Shown here piece after piece: positions 11,301-22,900 of a stretch of 64,000 nt of DNA (positions are counted from its first letter, which is position 1; each line of letters starts with the position of its first letter). The stretch lies in the NCBI GenBank assembly GCA_018806915.1, contig JAGKQI010000086.1, positions 372,001 through 436,000 of the forward strand. Direction: 5' to 3'. The DNA comes from Phytophthora colocasiae. Its lineage: Eukaryota > Oomycota > Peronosporomycetes > Peronosporales > Peronosporaceae. Both the position numbers and the translations under genes were made by a program. The notes beneath the pieces were generated by a model that was given only the letters and a program-made list of their open reading frames with translations, was not told where the DNA came from and searched no databases.

Positions 11301-12585
11301 CAGGTGAAGTGGTGAATCTGACGGCAGCAACTCAAGCGCAGGCCGGAACCACACTTCTAACTCTAAGGCCGTTCATGAACTCTAACAACCTTGGAGAATT
11401 CGACCCCAGAGCTACGCTCAGGGAACGTGTCCACTGGTGGGAACGGTTTACGAATATGGCTTCTCAAGGAGGATGGTCGACTAAGACGCGCATCCAGGAA
11501 CTCAAGTTGAAGCTCCCCGTATCTGCGCGAGACTGGTTTAACCAGCTCCCCAAAAGTGTGTCCCGTGACTGGAAAGAGCTGTCTTCAGAGTTCAAAAGAC
11601 GTTATTGCAAAGCTCGATCATCGTATTCAGAGAGGTACTTCACGATGGCTATGAAAGACTCTGAGACTCCGCTTGAATTTTTCTACCGACTTAATTCTGC
11701 CGCTGGGAAAGCTGACATCGATTTCCGAAAGTCGTCCAAGCGTCTTGAGAAGCATGTACTGCGATTCATCACGAAGCTTAAGGATGCTCGCCTGAAAACT
11801 TCGCTGCAAGGTCAGAGATTTCGACGGATTTCAGACTTGGAATATGCGTTGCAGCAAGATGAAGACGTGTGGCGAACTGGTGACCAAGAGATGACTCCTG
11901 CCAAGTCTCGAGAATTCCGGGCTGATAATATTCCGCGAGGACAGTTCAAGCCCAAACGTGTGCATCGGACTTATGTCGCAAGAGACGTGGATTCTGAAGA
12001 TTATGACTCTGAAAACTCTGAAAATCACAGGGAATCTCTGAAATCCAATCAGGATACCAGAGATCAGACTGGTGATTCCAGACTCCAAGTGCGACTTCAG
12101 AGTCTACCCGTGATGAAAGTACTGCGCAAGCATCTTCAAGCAATTCAAAGGCTCCACCAAGTGCAGATTGGACGCAGACTCTGACGAACGAGGTATATCG
12201 AGTAATGGATAACAAGGGATGGCGTCCGCCGCCCCAGTCCCCATCTGGATCGTCAGGCCAAGGATTCCACCAGAGGCGTCATGAGAATAGTGGCTACTGG
12301 AACAAGTTCTGTGAAAAATGTCAACGCTCAGGGCACTCGGAGGAAGATTGCTGGAGAGACGTCACGTGTGACCGATGCCAGGAGAAGGGACACCCGAGTC
12401 GAATGTGTCGGATGCCGCCCTGTGAAGTATGTGGAAAAGTGCACCCTGGAAAACCCTGTGAAGACCTGAAAACTCTGGAAGCACTCAAGCAACTCGCTCG
12501 ACAAGGTGCACTCAAGGACATGCCGACCCACCTACGGGAGAAACTCCTGGGTGATGAGGCAGACTCTAGGAAGCCGTTAAACTAA
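8335..12585 (+). pseudogene. gag: A1 gag polyprotein (broken)
   Basis: Gag would form the virus-like particle and bind element RNA. I chose the ATG at 8335 because the same start is conserved in A2 and A3. Order: basic N-terminus (GRRGRGRSTPTRQSKRLQG), an acidic disordered region, a conserved globular block, a long charged coiled coil (about 10260-10790), the retrotransposon gag domain (MASQGGWSTKTRIQELKLKL..., about 11400-11870), then knuckles. The CCHC knuckles include CEKCQRSGHSEEDC and CDRCQEKGHPSRMC. The frame is broken by TAA at 9397-9399, a shift near 9810 and a one-base loss near 12090. The zero frame ends with TAA at 12583-12585 inside a likely frameshift signal. Confidence 0.88.
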
Positions 12586-12621
12586 TGTGCCCGTCGGATG
12601 GGGATCCGAAACGCGCCGGGC
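12576..12621 (+). promoter_or_regulatory. Likely -1 ribosomal frameshift signal, gag to protease (A1)
   Basis: GTTAAAC (12576-12582) directly precedes the gag stop. A stem-loop follows: outer arms GCCCG (12589-12593) and CGGGC (12617-12621), inner arms CGGAT (12595-12599) and ATCCG (12604-12608). The protease lies in the -1 frame. In this copy that frame has a TAG shortly after the signal. Confidence 0.65.
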
Positions 12622-13027
12622 ATGGCGTTACCCCATAGTTGTGTGTTCTAGCGTGTGTAGGACCAGAGCTGAGAAAGACTCAAGATAACACTCAACAATG
12701 CATGACTACTTTTACCCAAGAATCGACCATACCTCCTGGAAATTCAGGAAACGGGTTACCTGAGATAGCTGAAAATGCCGATCCGACATCAGACGACACA
12801 GTGTCGTTCAGGTTGAAAGATGGCGAGTGTTATGGCTGGTGGGAGGATAATTATCCTGATCGTTCGAAGAGGGATGTGGTGATGGTGTATGGTGCTGTGA
12901 ATGACCATCGGACCAAGATTCTCTTGGACACTGGTGCGAACATAAATATTCTGAGTTACGACTTTGCGCGTAAGCTCGGACTCAGACTTAAGTCGCACAA
13001 GCAGACCAAGGTGTCAGGGATGGGTGG
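12586..13027 (+). pseudogene. A1 aspartic protease, truncated
   Basis: The -1 frame encodes a conserved link (SDGDPKRAG...LCVLACVGPEL) and then the retropepsin active site LLDTGANINILS at about 12930. It is cut after SGMGG at 13027 by the D1 LTR. One TAG in the link breaks the frame. The protease would cleave the Gag-Pol polyprotein. Confidence 0.8.
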
Positions 13028-14208
13028 TGTGGTGGAGCGGATCTGGCCAAAATCTGGTTGAGGCCGATCGCGATCGCCACTTGCGCCCAGACACCGACTA
13101 ACGGAGGGGGTCCCCCGATGATCCGTGATCTTGCTGCGTGTAGTGTTCACCTTGTGTACCCGTCGGTAGGCGGGTTACGCTCTTCCAGGTGACTTCCGAA
13201 GATGTCTTGGGACGAGAAGAATGTCTTGGGTGACGTAGGGGGTGTGAGATAGCGTGGGAGTACTTCACTCCACCTCGGGGTACTTGATCCCGGTCGTAGG
13301 CGAGTCCTCGAGCCTTGATCCGGGTGCCTGGTCCTTGTTCCAGGTCTTCCAATAGTCCAATGTTCGGGACCTAGTCCCTTCCTTTCCGTTGTTTTCCGCT
13401 TCCGATAGCGGGGGTCTTGAGGGGGCGAGATTCGACGGGATCGTTGGGCTAAACAACCAATTCCTTCCGATCCGATGTATGCACTTAAAGGATAGCTCAC
13501 TAGATAGGGCAAAGCTGGCCAATATATTATCCAGACTTAACCGCTATACTAGGTCACGTATCCTTACCTTCCTGACGCTTGTAGGGCCAATGTAGATCCC
13601 GGTTCCAGGCGTAGCGAAGACACTTGAGTGGTTCAGGGCAAATTCGAGTCTGTTTATGGTTATTCCTATGCCTACTAATCCCATCCTGATTTACTATCCT
13701 ACGATCACATGACACTGGCTACATAGCTGATCCCTAGCTTGGCTCCCCTAACCCTGATCGCGAGCCGATTTCGTACTTAACCGACGCTTGATCTCGTACT
13801 TAACCGAGACTTGATCGCTGCCTGATCCCGCTTGGTCGTCGTTCAGAGAATCCGGATCAGGCCACCAGAAGAGTCTGCGTCGTGCCTGGGGCTGAACTTA
13901 ATCCGGAGCTGATCCCGTACTTAAACGGGAGAGGATCACTGCGTGATCCCGCTTCGTCGCCGCCCGGGGAAGCAGGATTATGCTGTTAGAAGGCTTCGGG
14001 GCGCCGGGGTGAGTCGATCGTGCTCACCTGGGACCCCGTCATCGCCGATCGCGCGAGAACACCCTCGATCTCCCCACTCTTCCCCCGGTAGAACTCGGAT
14101 CACCAACAAACACCGCTCCACTTGATCTTCCGCCGGTGCCTCTGTTGCCTGTTCCCCGGCAGGACCCATCGTACCTTTGTCTGATTCGACTCAGATCTGG
14201 GGATCACA
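13028..14208 (-). repeat. D1 3' LTR (about 1.18 kb)
   Basis: On the plus strand it begins TGTGGTGG and ends GGATCACA, giving TGTG...CACA termini on the minus strand. The plus-start edge is supported by the break in the A1 protease and by the D0 copy. The other edge is inferred from a polypurine tract. It contains internal repeats of CGTACTTAA and CTGATCCCG at 13770-13950. No gene is seen inside. Confidence 0.55.
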
Positions 14209-14219
14209 GATCCCCCCCT
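14209..14219 (-). other. Putative polypurine tract of D1
   Basis: On the minus strand this reads AGGGGGGATC just before the LTR start TGTGATCC. It resembles the GGGGGGATGG that precedes the family-C 3' LTR. It would prime plus-strand synthesis. Confidence 0.5.
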
Positions 14220-14398
14220 GTCGCTTGTTCCGGCTCTCTTCGGGTTCGTGGCTGATATCGCCTCTCCGGGAAAGATTCTCGTTCGCTTCACCACATCCGC
14301 CCCCAGCACGGAAGTTGGGCTGCCGCAGCTCACTTCGGGCTTATTTCCACATTTGCCACCTGGGATACAAGCTGTTCGAACACCACCACTCCTCCACG

Positions 14399-17204
14399 AT
14401 GTCTGATCCGCCCTCCTCGCCCCCTTTGACGCCGAGAACTCCCTCGAGCGAGCACTCGATCCGATCAGCTCGATCCACCGCTTCACGCTTCTCAACTCCT
14501 GGGGTAAACCCTGAGCTGGTCACCTTGCAAGCGAGGCTGGCCCATAGCCAACGGGTGCGCGAGACCTTGGGTCGCGATCGGGACCACCTGGATGACACCG
14601 TTCGCCGGTTGCGGTCTGACATGGAGGATATGGAGCGCTTCCGGGATGACCAGGCGGAGGAGATCTTGCGGCTGAACGCCGAAATCGCTCGTCTGCGGTC
14701 GGGAAGCGGAGATATTATCGGTGGGGACACGATCGCCGCCTTACAAGATCAGCGGGCTCAATACGACGCCGAAAGGCGGGAGTCTGAACGGCGAATGGCC
14801 CGGATCCAGGCGCGGTTAGACTCTGTGCTCGAGGATCTCGACTTCCGGCTCGCCGAACTTCGCGTAGCAGGGGAGACGGAGATTGAACTCCGGGATGAGC
14901 TTCAGGATCGCGAACGGGAGCTCGCCGCCGTGCGCCATGACTTGACTCTCACTCAGCGTAGCCTTGATCGCTGGCAGAGGAACGATTCCTCCCAAGGTCT
15001 ACCAGCGGTCATGACCACGCCCGCTAATCAGACTCGCCCTTCAGCAGAGGAAGCTCGGTTGAGGTTGGAGTTGACACGGACCCAAGCGGAATTGCTCACC
15101 GCTCGAGCTGAGGTCGCATACCTGGAACGCGAGGCAGAGAGCCACCAGGCAGAGCTGGCCCGGGCACACCTCGCCCTGGAGGACGTATCCGTACCGGATT
15201 CTCGCGCTCCGCCTTTGGATACGACCGCCGACGCCGCCGCTATATCCAGTCTGGAGCAAGATTTGGCGGACGCCTTGGGGAATCTGGAAATAATCCAGTA
15301 CGACCGGGACCAGCTCTCCGTCCAGCATCGTGCCGCGGTCGCGAGCGAGATCAGGCCATCGCGGACCGAGACCAGGCCCGCCTCGACCGGGATCGGGCGA
15401 TGCAAGATCTCGATCGAGTCACGGTGGATCGGGATCGGATCCAGGTCAACCTGGACGACGCCACCCAAGATCGCATATCGGCCCTCGCGGACCTTGACGT
15501 GGTCCGTTCCGCCCGGGACGCGGCGACACAGGAACTCAATCAACTCCAGTAGCAGAACGTTGAGCTCCGACAGGCCCACCAGGAGCTGGACGCTGATTAT
15601 GCAGAAGCCGAACAACAGCTGCATCACGCTGAGGATTCCTCCGCTCGGTTGTCCTCGTGGATCGCGGATCGACGGGCGGCTCGTGCCACCAAAAGATCTC
15701 GAAGCGCCTCCGCTTCCCCCGTCGTTCCTCCTTCCTCACGCAAGCGTCCAGCTCGGAGCTCCTCAGCCCCCCCGTGATCCAGGAACCGCTGCTACCGAAG
15801 CCCCCGGATCAACCCAGCCCGTCCCACCAACGGCGGTCCCGACCCCGGCAGAACCCACGGTGAGCCCGCTGGCTCTGTTGGTGGATCAAGCTTCCGGGCA
15901 GACTGGAGAGGAGGAAACTGATATTCCAGCCCCTGATCAGACCCCGGTACCGGCTGATCAGTCCGGATCGGCACCCACCAATGGTGACTTGCAGGACGAA
16001 GAAGAGGGAGACTCCGACTATGATCCCGACCACCCGTTCTCATCGCCGTCCGAAGAGGACGAGAGTCCCGAACCCGGCAATGGAACCAGTCCTGAGGCTG
16101 AATCGGAACACTCCAATGAGGCGGAGGACTCCGAGGAGGACGAGGTTCTACGCATGAGTCGCCAACGATCTATCTCGTCGCACCGGCGCGAGTCCGGTCA
16201 GGTTCCGAGAGGCAGATCTTCTGGCGCTCGTGGATCGGGGTCTCCGGACGGCTCAAGCCCATCTCCAGATGGATCAGGCCCACCGTCTCCAAGATCACCT
16301 CCGGGCCCCCCCGTCACCGCCGTCGCCTCCTCCCGGCGGCTCTCCGCCCCCCGGTCTCCGACCGCCTCTGTTCCCGGTCGCCTCTTTCATCCCAGGGTAC
16401 GATCGGCAGCGTGCCTTCGCGGCCGTGGACGTCGAACCGTGGGATCCGCAGGTGATCGGGCAGTATTCGATCGTGGGTCTGATTGCCAACTCCCTGGCCA
16501 AGCGGTTGTTGATCCCCTCGGGTTGGCTGTTCCCTTCTCGGGTACAAGCTGGGCTCGCGCCGACCCCCGGCACCGGCTATCTCAACGGGTTGATCACGGG
16601 TGTGAACGTCCTTGATCTGATGGCCCAAGAACCGTGGAACGACCTTCCGAATCCGGGGCCCCTCACGTTCGACCTCGACCTGCATGAGAGGGAGGGAACA
16701 CCCCTCGCGGCCGTGGCCGCCACTTGTCGCGTCCTGGAGGAACGGCACCGTCAGGCGTTTTGGGAGTCCACCCATAACCTCGAGATCACCTCTGCCATGC
16801 AAGCTGCGGATGTCGAGCTGCAGCAATATTACGTCGCTCGCAAGGCCAGACGGAGTCGCGCTGGGTCCGCTTGGCGTCAATTTCTCGCTTCCTTCCCCGC
16901 CATGATGCGTGATCAGTGGTTTGACCTCGACATTCTATTGGATCCCTCCCCCCTTCACCTCCCCATTCCTGCGGTGGATGTTGTTCGTTGGTATCCCGGC
17001 GTAGTTTCTCGACGCGCCAACCAGGCGGATCCTAACGCGAACGTCCCAGAGCCGGCGAACCTGATCGAGGCTCTAGAGGAGTGTGACGAGGCGGATCCGT
17101 GGCGTAACCAGTATCGGAGTAACCCAATCGACCACCCTGCTACTAGGATTCCCCGCCTCCCCGGCAAGTTTGATCCTCCCCCCGCTGGGGTCGCTTCCCC
17201 GTAA
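14399..17204 (+). pseudogene. Antisense gene of D1 (coiled-coil/acidic protein, frameshifted)
   Basis: This gene runs opposite to D1's own pol and starts about 190 bp inside the 3' LTR. The ATG at 14399 opens an SP-rich start (MSDPPSSPPLTPRTPSSEHS) and then a long coiled coil to about 15650. The coiled coil changes frame near 15340, where the other frame keeps the heptad-like pattern (DRDQARLDRDRAMQDLDR). It returns near 15775, followed by a proline/acidic region to about 16200. A globular C-terminal part in a third frame runs from about 16300 to 17204. The motif HRQAFWESTH at 16746-16775 matches HAQALWERTH in the antisense gene of A3, with similar spacing to an upstream PL pair. Function unknown. 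Several frameshifts show this copy is decayed. Confidence 0.65.
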
Positions 17205-17561
17205 GTTGTGCTAACTGCGATCACCTGCAGCAAGGCACGGGGTTTCTCCCCCAGTTCGGACTCGGAACCCCCAGCTAGGGCCGTTCTGCACACTTCCCTC
17301 TCCATTCGTAACTTTCATAATCTCCATTCGTGATTCTCGTAATCTCCATTCCCACAGTCGTTCCCATCGTACTCCATCGTTTTGAGAACGTGATCCTCCT
17401 TCATCTCCATCTCGACATTCGGGATCACCATTTCCTGAACGTCAAATTCCCTGCTCACATGCATACACACAAATATAAAATTCTCGCTCTGATCTTGATT
17501 CTTCTCCACATCAGCTCCATGGATCACGGCGAGGCAACCCTGTTACCTCGCCTGACCTCCC
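17205..17561. other. Spacer between convergent D1 genes
   Basis: No open frame of note. It contains a repeated ATCTCCATTC (about 17320-17350) and lies where both the antisense gene and the integrase end. It may hold 3' processing signals for both, but I recognise none. Confidence 0.4.
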
Positions 17562-18329
17562 CTACACTTCTTCGTGCGACTGCATCACGCCAAACCGATT
17601 TCGGTTAGCATGATCGCGTAGGAACGCGCTCAATATGGCTCCACAGTTAAGATCAGCTTCGTCGACCCAAGTCGGCTCATCATAACCGACCCAATTCACG
17701 ATAGATTCTGCCGTAGCGAGTTCGTTTCCCACTTCGCATGTCCGAGATCCGTTCGACCTCGTACTCATCGGCATCCAGATCTGGGACCCAACTGTCCTCC
17801 GGAAGGAGGATCTCGTCGAAATCGAGCCGATCTGCTTCATCTACCGTTAACTCGATCCGCGGTCGATCCGGAAAATTCCGTACCAGCTTTAGCTTAGAAA
17901 CATGGACTACTGGGAAGATATGGTAATCAGATCCCGCGATCTCCAGCTTGATCGTGAATTCATTGAGCTTCTCTGCAACACGGAACGGACCGTGCCAAAG
18001 GTGAGCGAGTTTACGCGCATATCCTTCCTTCACACGATCTAGATACAGCCAAACTCGTGATCCAGCTTCGATCTGATGCGGATCGACATCCTCATTGTGC
18101 CGATCGGCTCGGTCTGCAATCGCTTCTCGTAGCCTAGCGTTGACCGGTTCCCGCGACTGCTGGTAGTATATCTGAACCCGATATCTCCACCGTCTTGGAT
18201 CGCGATCGTGGCGTCTGGTCGACCCGATCGGGATCGTTGCTTCCAACGTCGATCTCGGATCCCATCCCTGTACCAAATAGTGAGGGGTATCTCCCCGAAC
18301 CCGATCGTGGGCCGTGTTAATTGTGAAGA
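17562..18329 (-). pseudogene. D1 integrase C-terminus with chromodomain (truncated, frameshifted)
   Basis: On the minus strand the frame reads INTAHDRVRGDTPHYLVQGW, then the C-terminal GPF-type domain (KLAHLWHGPFRVAEKLNEF). An acidic link (LLPEDSWVPDLDADEYEVE) follows. A frameshift near 17700 leads into a chromodomain-like end (WVGYDEPTWVDEADLNCG), which stops at 17562. The layout matches the A3 integrase at 42900-43650. The catalytic core is missing because B1 inserted at 18330. The chromodomain would steer integration toward marked chromatin. Confidence 0.8.
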
Positions 18330-19840
18330 TGTGGCTCCAGTTTTTACGGAGTAAATATCCCAGCTACGCTCTGATTGGCTCCGAAAGGACTATATTGGGA
18401 CGCTGCGAGCCCAGGAGGATTGAATGGACAAAATAAATGAGGATTCCGGAGAGCCCAGGCGAAGTCAGTCCAAGATCTCCAGTTGGGACTCCAAGTGGTA
18501 TATGTCCGGTTGGACGTACATACTCAAGTCAAGTGGTTTCCTGGACTGCCGCCTTCTGCCCAGTTGACAGTTACCTGATTTCGAGATATTGGAGTTACTT
18601 TTGGATGTCCAAGTGGAAGATGGCTGTTTGGATTGAACAGGTCCAACCGGACCAGTCCAGATTTGTACCCAGAGTCCAACCGGACTAGCCCTGATTTGTA
18701 CCCACAATCGGCCGTTGAAGATCCGACCATACTAGACCCAAGTGTTTTCCGACCGACCAAGACGACCGACCATGATTTGTTCGGCACAGCTGGAATTCGG
18801 CCATGTTCTTCGGTGTTCTTCGGATGTGTCAGGTCGCCTCCGGATGAATACGCCTCTACCTATAGTGAAACCAAGTCTATTTTGCATGTTTAGCTTTACA
18901 ACGGATAGTTATATATTAAAGAGAGTTCAATTTGCCACCAAGGGCGCAAGTGGAAGAGCGGAGGTTTCCCATAAGCCACCACTGTGAGCACTGCCGACCA
19001 GCCTCGAAGTCGAGGGCTCGGAGTCAGCGAACAAGCGTCAGGCCGCGTCGACTATCGTCACCGCCGCGTGAATCTCCGCCAGGTTAAGACCAAGTTGGGA
19101 AGGTGATCCGGGCGGCGATTCCCGGGCGTGACCCCTCCCATTTCATATTCCAGTTGGACATTCCAAACGGTCGTTTGGTTTGTACATTTCATATTACAAC
19201 TGCGTTTTAGGATGTTATTAGTAGTCACCCGTGAAATTGATTGATTGACTGCTGTGTGATTGGACTGTATTTGTGTGTGTGTGTGTATTTTGGAGTGCTC
19301 TATAGTATTCCTGGTACATTTGGATAATTGTCTTCTGGGAGTCCAAGTGGACTTGCCAGAAGTGGTGCGCTAAAGGACCCGGGACTGTGCCAGTGTCCCG
19401 GTTGGAGTGTCCAACGTCGTACTGGCATTTGGAGTGCCCACCGCTCAAGGTCCGGAAAGAATAAGAAGCGGCTGTATATTTGCATTTAACTCTCTTGTAT
19501 ATTGGTTATCTGTTGTTGGAAGGCTTTGCTAATAGTCTCTCACCTGCATTCAGACTCAACCACTGCATTTGGAAGTGCATTAGCACTCTACATCTGGATC
19601 CAGTCAAGCTTTTTTGGAAGTAACTCATCCAGGTGGAACTCCTCGCGTTCGAAGACAAACGACACCTACGAGGGTAGTCACAAGGTCACACGCCAACCCT
19701 CTTTCCGGATACCCATTTGGATCCCGGTTGGAGGTTCTGACTTTCGTTAGTCCGACCGGACATCTTTCCAGTCGGACTTATTTTCCGGAAGACACGCTAT
19801 ACGCACCTGGGCGGGAAAAGTGTTCACCCACTTCGCCACA
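18330..19840 (+). repeat. B1 5' LTR (about 1.5 kb)
   Basis: It ends CTTCGCCACA, two bases before the primer site. The proposed start TGTGGC at 18330 is the inverted complement of the GCCACA end and lies where D1's integrase coding breaks off. Homology to the inverted LTR at 62666-64000 covers the 3' two thirds. It contains a GT microsatellite at 19270-19286 and no gene. Confidence 0.6.
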
Positions 19841-19842
19841 GC

Positions 19843-19870
19843 TGGTGCGCGTGCCCGGATTCGAACCGAG
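19843..19870 (+). other. Primer-binding site of B1 (28 nt)
   Basis: TGGTGCGCGTGCCCGGAT continues into TCGAACCGAG. The complement is a full tRNA 3' arm: T stem CTCGG/CCGGG, loop TTCGAAT, acceptor CACGCGC, then ACCA. This is a primer site and not a tRNA gene, since no 5' half is present. Confidence 0.85.
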
Positions 19871-19946
19871 GATATCACCGAGTTATTTTTATATTTTGAT
19901 TAGTTTCGGGGTTTGAGTACTAACTAACTTTCTGACCGTGGTTGTT

Positions 19947-22900
19947 ATGACTGGAAGTGAAACTACACGCGAAGGAAGAGGCGACGCGTCTGGAAGCGGT
20001 ATGGCTACGAGAGCGTCGAGAAGGTTGAAAGGGCAGCAGCCTGAGGAGCATGAAGATTTGGAAACCATTGTGAGAAGAAATCGTCAGGCGAACGCTGCGA
20101 AGCGGAAGGCTGCCCTTGAGGCGAAGGAATTGCTGGAACGTGAAGAAGTCCAGTCGGAGGCCGACCAGTTGGACGCGGACCACGCGAGTCAAGACGGAAG
20201 TGCTTCCGAGGAAGCTTCGGATGGAGAAGGCGATCCTGAGCAGGAGGAGTCTGGGTCCGAGGAGGATCCGGATGGAGAAGAGGAGTCTGGATCGGATGTC
20301 GACCCGGACGAAGACCCTTCAGATGAGTCCGGTCAGGAGGTGTCCGAAGGGGAGGAGATAGAAGCTGTGGAAAACGAGGCTGAGGACTCCGATGGAGAGG
20401 ACGCGTTTGAAGATGTCCAGGTGGAGGATCGAGTTCGGATTCTCCTCCCTTGGAAGATTTCCATTTGGATGCTGATGCCGAACAGGAGTATCGACCATTG
20501 TCACCGGTCCGGGAGGACATTGCGCTGGAAGACACGATCGTGACTTCGCCAATGACTCCGGACGTCCAAGTGCCACCACTGATTCCGGACGAATCACCTG
20601 TTGTGGAACAGTCTGGGACGCCGGCTAAACAAGCTTCTGGAGTTTACATTCCGGACGCCCAAATGTTCGAACCTCCGAATGTTCAGCCGGAAGTTCAACC
20701 GGCACCGTCGGAATTCGAGATGACGGAAGTTCAAGCGAAGGCGTATGTGGCCGATCAAGTACGACGTTGGGAGCGTGATGGTTCCGAAAGGAATATCCCA
20801 CCTGAGGCCCGATTCGACTGGCCGCAAGTCAGGCTGAACTGTGAACCGTTCATTCGGGCGGCGTCCATGACTTCGCAGTATTTGGACCGCCGGATGTCGA
20901 TGCCAGCTCAGACTGACGCTTGGATTTCCGAGTTGCAGATACACCGTCGAACGTTCGGAATGGCTCGGGACATCCAAGCGGCGTTGATTCCACCTTCGGA
21001 GTTTTCTCCGCGGGAATGTATTGCTGTTCTTCAGACATTACTTTTCGAAGCTGGATTTGGATTTGTCAACCTCGTCCCGGGATGGTTCCGGACGCGTGTC
21101 TACAAAGTGCATCCGGATTTGGTCCGTCAAGTGGTCGGAGACATGCTCCAGCTATTGGTGGTCGAATTGGTCGAATGGAGGCAAGTGGTTGTCCAAGCGG
21201 CAGAGTCCAACCGGATATTGGCAACTTCTGGGAGACAAAGCTTATACGAACAACATCCAGAAGTGTTCAGCCAAGATGAAGGTGTGTTTATTTCGGATTA
21301 CGAAGTATCGCTGCTTGGATGGGAATTCGCGAGGCTGCTGAAGTCGGCTGGATTCCGGAAGGTACACAGTCCAAGAGGACCCGTCCAGCCAGAGGTTCAA
21401 CCGAAGCGAGTCCAGCGGGTGATGCCCCGAGCGCCACCATCGTCTATCCCGTCGCCCGCTACATCATCGTTCCCATCGGCACCATCGTCGTTATTCCGGA
21501 GTTTGGGGTCCAGCCGGACTGGGTCGTCTAGAAGCGGCATAACTTCTCAACAGAGCATGTCCGATCAGACGAATCCATCCGAACGAACGAGTTCGATTCA
21601 AGAGTCAAGCTTGTTTGGAACCTCCGGAGTCGATGGCTAGCGCTTCGTCAGGGACGCGGACTTCCAGGGAGAGCACGTCAGATTCGTCAGGGTTCGGAAT
21701 GAGTCGATCCGCCGGATCGCATATGCCGTTCCCCAGGTTCACTCCAATGGCCATGTCCGCTCGGACTTCAGGAGGCGCTATGCCCATGGAATCCGGAATG
21801 GCTTTCCAGATTACTCACGAGAATCCTCGTGGACGCTCAAGTGTTGTCCAACAAGATGATGTCGATCTGGAAGAGTCTAAACCGGAGAAGCCGAAGAAGA
21901 AGCATTCGAGGCGACGTGAAGCGGCCCGCGCAGACAAGTCTTCGAAATCCAAAGAACGTGGAGGTCGAAAGTCCGAACGGCGCCATGAGACTCCAACTGG
22001 ATCAGTGCGGTCCGAGCGGTCCTCCAAGTCTGCAAGTTCCGGATCTACCCAGGTTGCGTTGAACACCATGTACCAGCTTCAGAAGGTCATGGCGCGGATG
22101 GAGGACCAGCAAGGTTACTCGAGAAGATGTCTGGAGACCTGGACAGCAAGCTAGACCGACTGTTGGACTCTAAGTTCGAGAAGCTGTTCCCGAAGCAGGA
22201 GCCGACCCAAGTGTTCACTGCGCGTCCGGAAGTCCAAGCGGATTTTGGACGTCCAGATGGCCCCTCGTTGGAACTCGAACAGGACCAGAGGGACACCACT
22301 CGGGACGTCAAGTCCAAGTCCAAGCCGTCGAAGGAGCTCCGCAGACTACAGCGAGAACTGGAAGAATTGGAAGCTACCCGGAAGAAGGAGCGCGAGGCAT
22401 CTTTGGCTGTCCAGAAGTTCCTAGCTACGCAAGTCCGAGATCTTCGGGCAACGACAGCCAAGGAATTTGTGAAGCCAAAGGCGTCCGGACGCACTCCGGA
22501 TATTCAAGATCGTCAGCCGTCTGGTCCAACGTCTTTGCACCCAGTATCCAGCGGCGCATCCCAGGGAGCATCTTCAGCCGGTTCCCAGAAAACAGATGTT
22601 TTGGATCCGGATGGATTGCTGGCGGCTCAACTTGCGGCCGCCCTCCAAGTTGTCACACGGGAGACGAAAGCGCCCAAGACTCACGAGGCGAAGGCGCCGA
22701 CACAGCAGGCTCTGGTGGCGAGGAAAGATGCAGACGCTGGACGACGAAGTATGTCCGGTCGTAGCTCGCGTGATGTCCAGAAGGGGTCGAAGGACACGTC
22801 CGGACGGAGCTCCTCGAGACGTTCAGATGTACCGAAGAAGACCTCGTCGAGGAAGGAGAAGTCGTTGAGGAAGCCGTCCTCCACCCGGAGGAAGAGATAC

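Larger units (their letters stand above)
7691..13027 (+). mobile_element. Family-A Ty3/Gypsy element A1, 5' portion (LTR, gag, start of protease)
   Basis: A1 has a shortened 5' LTR, a tRNA primer-binding site, a broken gag and the start of the protease. It is cut at 13027 by D1. The bases before it (AGAA) would be the target duplication, but its far end is not in the window. Its LTR lacks the central 1.1 kb present in A2 and A3. Confidence 0.85.
13028..18329 (-). mobile_element. Family-D Ty3/Gypsy element D1, 3' portion on the minus strand
   Basis: Read on the minus strand it holds the integrase C-terminus with chromodomain, a convergent antisense gene, a polypurine tract and the 3' LTR. The 5' part is cut off at 18329 by B1. 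The whole element is rich in GATC. Confidence 0.75.

Noticed and set aside
19270..19286. GT microsatellite in the B LTR
   Set aside because: A short simple repeat with no sign of function here.
19843..19870. Possible tRNA gene
   Set aside because: Only the complement of a tRNA 3' arm is present, directly after an LTR. There is no 5' half or anticodon arm, so it is a primer-binding site.
22087..22494. Minus-strand frames over gag regions of A and B (also 8397-8987 and 32986-33405)
   Set aside because: They are serine-rich mirror frames of acidic gag coding DNA, not independent genes. No conserved start or motif is seen.
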